Assembly: GCA_000431975.1 (NCBI GenBank)
Contig: HF988617.1
Span: 1-35,725, forward strand
Length of the DNA: 35,725 bases
Direction of reading: 5' to 3'
Origin: Prevotella sp. CAG:924
Lineage (GTDB): Bacteria > Bacteroidota > Bacteroidia > Bacteroidales > Bacteroidaceae
The notes beneath the pieces are model-generated. The model ran no database searches. It was not told the origin of the DNA and was given only the letters and a program-made list of their open reading frames with translations. Positions 31,954-35,725 of this stretch are shown here, piece by piece (position 1 is the first letter of the stretch; each line of letters opens with the position of its first letter). Position numbers and translations under genes: made by a program.

Positions 31954-33122
31954 CAGAGCAGGGCTTTGATTTCAGTGTCTATGTCCTTGATCTGTACGTC
32001 ACGCTTCTGGAGCGTATTGTTACGGTCGATGAGGAAGAAGGTAGGCAGCTGTTGCACATTGTATTGTGTAAGTACATTCGACTGCAGGCCGTTGGCGTCA
32101 CGCACCGTGATCCAAGGCAGTGCGGCGGTGGACTCTTTCCAGAAGTGCTCGTCAGGATCGACGGACACCTGATAGATCTCCAGCCCCTGGGCATGATACT
32201 TGTTGTAGAGCGAGCGGAGCCACATGTTGTGCTTCACCGATCCGTCGGTCTGGAAGACGTTGAAGTCGAGCAGTACGACTTTTCCCTTCAATGCCGTCAG
32301 GCGGCGTACCACACCCTTATTGTCGGGCAGTGCAATCTCCAGCACACCCGTTGTCGTCACCTGTGAGGGACTGAGTGTCTGGGCTTGTTGTGCCTGTACG
32401 ATACGCAGGTTCTTCATGCCTTCGATGGCGATGTTATGAAGATTTTCTCCGCGGACGGTACCGGGATAGTAGGTGTCCCATGAGGTGGCCACGGCGGCAA
32501 ACACCTTCACGTCGTCTTTCGAAGAGCGGGGATTGAAGATGAGCATCGGTTGTCCCTGATAGGTGATGGTCTGGAAGAGGGCATAGTAGGAGTATGCCTT
32601 CATCGGCTCACGGTAGATATAGTCGCGCTTCACCTTATTCTTATAAGCTGTGAGGAGCTTTGACACAGAGTCGGCCTCTATCTGATAAGAGATGTTCGGA
32701 TTCCTCTGCACGGCATCGATCTGTCCTTGAAGCTGCATCTGCATAAGGGCCAGCTCACGCACCTTGTCACATTCGGCAGAGCCTTCTACGGTATATCCTG
32801 TTGACATCGTGGGATAGGAGGCTTTCACGGTGATTTGTTCGGTGGAGTCGATGGCAATGTTGACGATCTGACGGCCGATGCGCAGGCGGTAGAATTCAGG
32901 GTTGGCCGGCGCCTCGGCAGAGAAAGTGAACGAGCCGTCGTCGGCCAATTTTACGGAGTCGATGGTCTCAGGACCGTTCAGTCCCATGTTTTCAAAATAG
33001 AGCAGCGAGTCTTTTGCGTCGCTGATCTGTCCGGATACTTTGAATTTTTTCTCGGTGCAGGAGCCTAAGGCGAGAAAAGCCAGCAACAGCGTAGCCGATG
33101 TAAGCAGATGAGACAGTTTCAT
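31953..33122 (-). CDS. DUF4369/TlpA-like thioredoxin-fold lipoprotein lacking CxxC
   Basis: ATG 33122 gives 389 residues; the longer frame to 33203 covers the promoter. A lipobox (LALGSC, Cys22) anchors it in the envelope. An N-terminal DUF4369 beta domain (about 27-115, FKVSGQISDAKDSLLYFENMGLNG) and a helical middle part are followed by a TlpA/AhpC-like thioredoxin fold (about 265-389). Where a redox member has WCxxC, this protein reads LLDFNVFQTDGSVKH with no cysteine, so it cannot act as a disulphide reductase. A degenerate, perhaps binding or stress-linked role is likely. It is the first gene of a two-gene unit with the Nudix hydrolase and has a -7 box at 33162-33169. Confidence 0.85.
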   Translation of the reverse strand: MKLSHLLTSATLLLAFLALGSCTEKKFKVSGQISDAKDSLLYFENMGLNGPETIDSVKLADDGSFTFSAEAPANPEFYRLRIGRQIVNIAIDSTEQITVKASYPTMSTGYTVEGSAECDKVRELALMQMQLQGQIDAVQRNPNISYQIEADSVSKLLTAYKNKVKRDYIYREPMKAYSYYALFQTITYQGQPMLIFNPRSSKDDVKVFAAVATSWDTYYPGTVRGENLHNIAIEGMKNLRIVQAQQAQTLSPSQVTTTGVLEIALPDNKGVVRRLTALKGKVVLLDFNVFQTDGSVKHNMWLRSLYNKYHAQGLEIYQVSVDPDEHFWKESTAALPWITVRDANGLQSNVLTQYNVQQLPTFFLIDRNNTLQKRDVQIKDIDTEIKALL

Positions 33123-33161
33123 TTCTTTATTCTGATCTTTCGTTATTTTCTTGTTTGTCTG

Positions 33162-33169
33162 CAAAGTTA
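33162..33169 (-). promoter_or_regulatory. -7 box of the TlpA-like gene
   Basis: On the minus strand the box reads TAACTTTG, 39 bases from the ATG. No TTTG is found at the usual -33 distance. Confidence 0.6.
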
Positions 33170-33232
33170 CGACTTTATAGCCAAAATGACGGTTAGGCAG
33201 CAAGAAAATCTGTAAAAAAACGAAAAATATTC

Positions 33233-33261
33233 TTTGGTGTTATATATAATAGGTAACTTTG
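33233..33261 (+). promoter_or_regulatory. Promoter of pnp
   Basis: TTTG (33233-33236), 17 bases, TAACTTTG (33254-33261). The leader would be about 90 bases. It faces away from the TlpA-like promoter. Confidence 0.65.
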
Positions 33262-33357
33262 TCGCTGTTTTAGCCAATGGATGTTGTGCTCCGTTGTACA
33301 GCGTCTCATCGGCAATATTTCAGATGTTTGATAAAACAATAAGTTTTTTATTTTTAG

Positions 33358-35634
33358 ATGAACGTAATTACAAAAACCGTTCAATTGCCAGATGGAAGAA
33401 CCATCTCAATTGAGACCGGAAAGGTTGCGAAGCAGGCCGACGGCGCAGCAGTGCTGCGTATGGGCAACACTGTTCTGCTTGCCACTGTTTGCGCAGCCAA
33501 AGAGGCAGTTCCGGGTACAGACTTCATGCCTTTGCAAGTTGATTATCGCGAGCAGTATTCTGCTGCAGGCCGTTTCCCCGGTGGTTTCACCAAGCGCGAA
33601 GGCAAAGCAAACGATGATGAAATCCTAACCTCCCGACTGGTGGACCGCGCACTGCGTCCCCTTTTCCCTTCTGACTATCACTGTGAAGTTTATGTGCAGG
33701 TGATGTTGCTGTCTGCCGACGGCAAGGATCAGCCTGATGCACTGGCCGGCTTTGCCGCTTCAGCTGCCATGGCTTGCTCTACCATCCCCTTCGAATACAC
33801 CATCTCTGAGGTGCGTGTGGCACGTATCAATGGTGAATATGTCATCAACCCTACCTTCGACCAGATGGCCGACGCCGACATGGATCTGATGGTCGGTGCC
33901 ACCAAGGACAACATCATGATGGTGGAAGGCGAGATGAACGAAGTGTCTGAGCAGGATCTGATCGGTGCCCTGAAGGCTGCCCACGAGGCTATCAAGCCGA
34001 TGTGTGTGCTCCAGGATGAATTGGCTAAGGAGCTGGGCACAGACAAGAAGCGCGAGTATGACGACGAGATCAATGACGAGGATCTGCGCAAGCAGGTGAA
34101 GGACGAGCTTTATCAGCCCGTATATGAGGTGAACGAGAAGGCACTTCCCAAGCAGGAGCGTCAGGATGCATTCGATAAGATCCTGGCCGACTTCCTGGAG
34201 AAGTACGATGCCGCTCACACCGATCTTTCCGAGGACGACCTCGAGGAGAAGCATGCTGAGGCTACCCGCTATTATGCCGATGTGATGCGCGATGCCATGC
34301 GTCGTCTCATCCTTGATGAGGGCCGTCGTATGGATGGCCGTAAGCTCGATGAGATCCGCCCCATCTGGTGCGAGGTGTCTCCGCTGCCCATGCCTCACGG
34401 AAGCTCTATCTTCCAGCGTGGTGAGACGATGTCGCTCTCTACCTGTACACTGGGTACGAAGCTCGATGAGAAGCTCGTCGACGACGTGCTCACACGCGGT
34501 TATCAGCGTTTCCTGCTCCACTACAACTTCCCGCCGTTCTCTACGGGTGAGGCAAAGGCACAGCGTGGTGTAGGCCGTCGTGAGATCGGACACGGACATC
34601 TGGCATGGCGTGCCCTGAAGGGTCAGATCCCTGCCGACTTCCCCTACACGGTACGTCTGGTGAGCCAGATCCTCGAGTCGAACGGATCTTCGTCAATGGC
34701 TACCGTGTGCGCCGGTACGCTCGCGCTGATGGATGCCGGTGTGCCCATTAAGAAGCCCGTCTCGGGTATCGCTATGGGTCTGATCCACAACCCCGGTGAG
34801 GAAGGCTATGCAGTGCTCTCCGATATTCTCGGCGATGAGGACCACCTGGGTGATATGGACTTCAAGACCACCGGTACGCGTGATGGTCTGACAGCCACGC
34901 AGATGGATATCAAGTGCGATGGTCTGTCTTATGAGATCTTGGAGAAGGCCCTCATGCAGGCAAAGGCCGGCCGTGAGCACATCCTCAACAAGATGATGGA
35001 GACCATGTCGGAGCCCCGCAAGGAGCTGAAGCCTCAGGTACCGCGTATCGAGGCCTTCGAGATCCCCAAGGAGTTCATCGGTGCTGTAATTGGCCCGGGC
35101 GGAAAGATCATTCAGCAGATGCAGGAGGATACGGGTGCGACGATCACTATCGACGAGGCCGATGGTGTAGGCAAGGTGCAGGTGAGCGCTCCTAACAAGG
35201 AGAGCATCGATGCTGCTCTGTCAAAGATCAAGGCTATCGTGGCTGTACCTGAGGTAGGTGAGGTGTACGAAGGCACTGTTCGCTCAATCATGCCTTACGG
35301 TTGCTTCGTAGAGATCCTTCCTGGTAAGGACGGTCTGCTCCATATCTCTGAGATCGACTGGAAGCGTCTCGATAAGGTAGAGGATGCAGGTATCAAGGAA
35401 GGTGACAAGATCAAGGTGAAGCTCCTTGAGATCGATCCCAAGACAGGTAAGTACAAGCTCTCTCACCGTGTGCTCATCCCCAAACCAGAGGGGTATCAGG
35501 AGCGTGAGCGTCGTCCCCGCGGCGAGCATCGCCCCCATCGCGACAACAACCATGAGGAGCGTGGAGAGCGCCGTCCCCGTCGCTTCGAGCATACAGGCAG
35601 CGACTTCTCAGACAAGCTCGATCACAACGATTAA
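33358..35634 (+). CDS. pnp: Polyribonucleotide nucleotidyltransferase (PNPase)
   Basis: The protein has 758 residues. It degrades RNA 3' to 5' with phosphate, and forms a trimer. The first RNase PH domain (about 10-150, FPGGFTKREGKANDDEILTSRLVDRALRPLFP) and the linker helices are followed by the catalytic second RNase PH domain (about 335-550, LESNGSSSMATVCAGTLALMDAGVP). KH (about 562-620, FIGAVIGPGGKIIQ) and S1 (about 633-705, GEVYEGTVRSIMPYGCFVEILPGKDGLLHISEI) domains come next. The last 45 residues are rich in Arg, His and Glu (about 715-758), a disordered tail that may hold RNA or partners. The rpsO gene that often precedes pnp in other phyla is absent. Confidence 0.97.
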   Translation: MNVITKTVQLPDGRTISIETGKVAKQADGAAVLRMGNTVLLATVCAAKEAVPGTDFMPLQVDYREQYSAAGRFPGGFTKREGKANDDEILTSRLVDRALRPLFPSDYHCEVYVQVMLLSADGKDQPDALAGFAASAAMACSTIPFEYTISEVRVARINGEYVINPTFDQMADADMDLMVGATKDNIMMVEGEMNEVSEQDLIGALKAAHEAIKPMCVLQDELAKELGTDKKREYDDEINDEDLRKQVKDELYQPVYEVNEKALPKQERQDAFDKILADFLEKYDAAHTDLSEDDLEEKHAEATRYYADVMRDAMRRLILDEGRRMDGRKLDEIRPIWCEVSPLPMPHGSSIFQRGETMSLSTCTLGTKLDEKLVDDVLTRGYQRFLLHYNFPPFSTGEAKAQRGVGRREIGHGHLAWRALKGQIPADFPYTVRLVSQILESNGSSSMATVCAGTLALMDAGVPIKKPVSGIAMGLIHNPGEEGYAVLSDILGDEDHLGDMDFKTTGTRDGLTATQMDIKCDGLSYEILEKALMQAKAGREHILNKMMETMSEPRKELKPQVPRIEAFEIPKEFIGAVIGPGGKIIQQMQEDTGATITIDEADGVGKVQVSAPNKESIDAALSKIKAIVAVPEVGEVYEGTVRSIMPYGCFVEILPGKDGLLHISEIDWKRLDKVEDAGIKEGDKIKVKLLEIDPKTGKYKLSHRVLIPKPEGYQERERRPRGEHRPHRDNNHEERGERRPRRFEHTGSDFSDKLDHND

Positions 35635-35662
35635 TCGAATTTCTGATAGTTTTATATATGTC

Positions 35663-35698
35663 AGCCCTGCAGTCCATTTGGTCTGCAGGGCTTTTTTT
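35663..35698 (+). terminator. Terminator of pnp
   Basis: A perfect stem AGCCCTGCAG (35663-35672) with CTGCAGGGCT (35683-35692), followed by TTTTTT. Confidence 0.92.
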
Positions 35699-35725
35699 GG
35701 TACGCTCGGCATGAGTATTAGCTAA

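Overview
The window looks like chromosome from a member of the Bacteroidota, most likely Bacteroidales close to Prevotella. The reasons are a SusC/SusD polysaccharide utilisation locus, a GLPGLI-family protein, a DUF4369/TlpA-like lipoprotein, and promoters of the Bacteroidota type (TAnnTTTG -7 box, TTTG about 19 bases upstream). Genus level is inference only.

Layout. 1-1490: 3' end of an IS3-family transposase, its terminator, a 4 x 22-bp tandem repeat array and about 850 bases of gene-poor AT-rich DNA. 1491-5197: a 60-aa secreted two-cysteine peptide, a terminator, a GLPGLI-family protein and an overlapping TonB-receptor-like outer-membrane protein. 5306-5569: an unlisted 44-aa cysteine-rich mini-protein with a perfect promoter and a structured leader. 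5907-13042: housekeeping genes (M15 D-Ala-D-Ala dipeptidase, THUMP-like methyltransferase, GNAT-like protein, topoisomerase IV subunit B and an S41 protease whose C-terminus is altered by a 38-bp tandem duplication). 13386-14548: a decayed IS256-family transposase. 15004-27140: a complete polysaccharide utilisation locus (SusR-like regulator, GH97, SusC, SusD, SusE/F-like, GH66). 27201-27560: the remnant of an IS1182-like element. 28226-30228 (minus): ruvB, coaD, ybeY. 30311-31051: HAD phosphatase. 31396-33122 (minus): TlpA-like lipoprotein and a Nudix hydrolase, translationally coupled. 33358-35634: pnp.

The utilisation locus reads as an alpha-1,6-glucan (dextran/isomaltooligosaccharide) system. 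A lipid-anchored GH66 endo-enzyme would cut polymer at the cell surface, SusD, SusE/F and SusC would bind and import the pieces, and periplasmic GH97 (all four SusB active-site glutamates present) would release glucose. The membrane-bound SusR-like protein upstream would sense the oligosaccharides. The locus lies between two transposase ruins, and its codon use (many ATA isoleucines) differs from the flanking housekeeping genes.

The least explained items are the secreted peptide/GLPGLI/TonB-like cassette, the 44-aa mini-protein with its leader RNA, the two unrelated arrays of four 22-bp dyad repeats (555-642 and about 19137-19224), the shared start region of the regulator and GH97 promoters, -7 boxes only 4-5 bases from start codons, and the frameshifting duplication in the S41 gene.
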